Below are positions 5,694-5,747 of a DNA stretch of 5,747 bases, one piece after another; position 1 is the stretch's first letter, and each line of letters starts with the position of its first letter. The notes beneath the pieces were generated by a model. It saw nothing but the letters and a program-made list of their open reading frames with translations. It had not been told where the DNA came from and did no database searches. Location: assembly GCA_019038735.1 (NCBI GenBank), contig JAHOYW010000196.1, forward strand, positions 1 through 5,747. The letters are read 5' to 3'. The stretch is from Victivallales bacterium. Lineage in GTDB: Bacteria; Verrucomicrobiota; Lentisphaeria; Victivallales; Victivallaceae. The translations under genes and the position numbers were made by a program.

Positions 5694-5747
5694 ACCGTAC
5701 AGGTCACGATTAATTGAAGAGTAATACCAATTCGCTTTCTATTATAG

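Larger units (their letters stand above)
5435..5747. other. intergenic region rich in palindromes, no convincing gene
   Basis: This 313-nt stretch runs from the recO stop to the window end. It contains three separate palindromic structures (5472-5488, 5502-5528, 5623-5693), an AT-rich segment around 5581-5615, and no tRNA-like fold. The longest plus-strand frame is a 53-codon ORF at 5498-5659 without a Shine-Dalgarno, running through two of the palindromes. TATAAT occurs at 5461 and 5581, but neither has a suitable -35 box about 17 nt upstream. Confidence 0.6.

Noticed and set aside
5435..5747. CRISPR array, tRNA or riboswitch in the terminal non-coding region.
   Set aside because: There are no regularly spaced repeats, no cloverleaf with a T-loop consensus, and no riboswitch core that I recognise; only isolated palindromes.

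Overview
The window reads as ordinary bacterial chromosome, AT-leaning, with all five genes on the plus strand. Two amino-acid biosynthesis pathways meet in a tight three-gene cluster: argB (N-acetylglutamate kinase), aroK (shikimate kinase) and aroC (chorismate synthase). These are followed by a 676-residue uncharacterised membrane protein with an EF-hand loop, and then recO (recombination mediator). The EF-hand/three-helix membrane protein and the style of the intergenic palindromes remind me of the Planctomycetes-Verrucomicrobia-Lentisphaerae group, most likely Lentisphaerota. That placement is an inference from memory and is only moderately sure.

Layout: argB (41-925), aroK (925-1476) and aroC (1466-2521) are chained by 1-nt and 11-nt overlaps, so they are almost certainly one translationally coupled transcript. 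The transcript probably ends at a hairpin plus T-run directly after aroC (2541-2562). That hairpin sits inside a larger folded element (about 2534-2609) that fills most of the aroC/membrane-protein gap. The membrane-protein gene (2651-4681) has its own Shine-Dalgarno sequence. The 90-nt gap before recO is almost entirely a two-hairpin palindrome (4682-4761) whose two halves keep the same loop but have different, internally compensated stems. recO (4772-5434) is followed by 313 nt without a convincing gene, holding three further palindromic structures. One of these is bounded by 7-nt direct repeats.

How the genes work together: AroK and AroC catalyse the fifth and seventh steps of the shikimate pathway (shikimate to shikimate-3-phosphate; EPSP to chorismate). 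ArgB catalyses the second step of arginine synthesis and carries the N-terminal helix and C-terminal signature of arginine-inhibited enzymes. The membrane protein and RecO have no visible functional link to these. The most unusual items are the EF-hand membrane protein and the set of structurally conserved intergenic palindromes.
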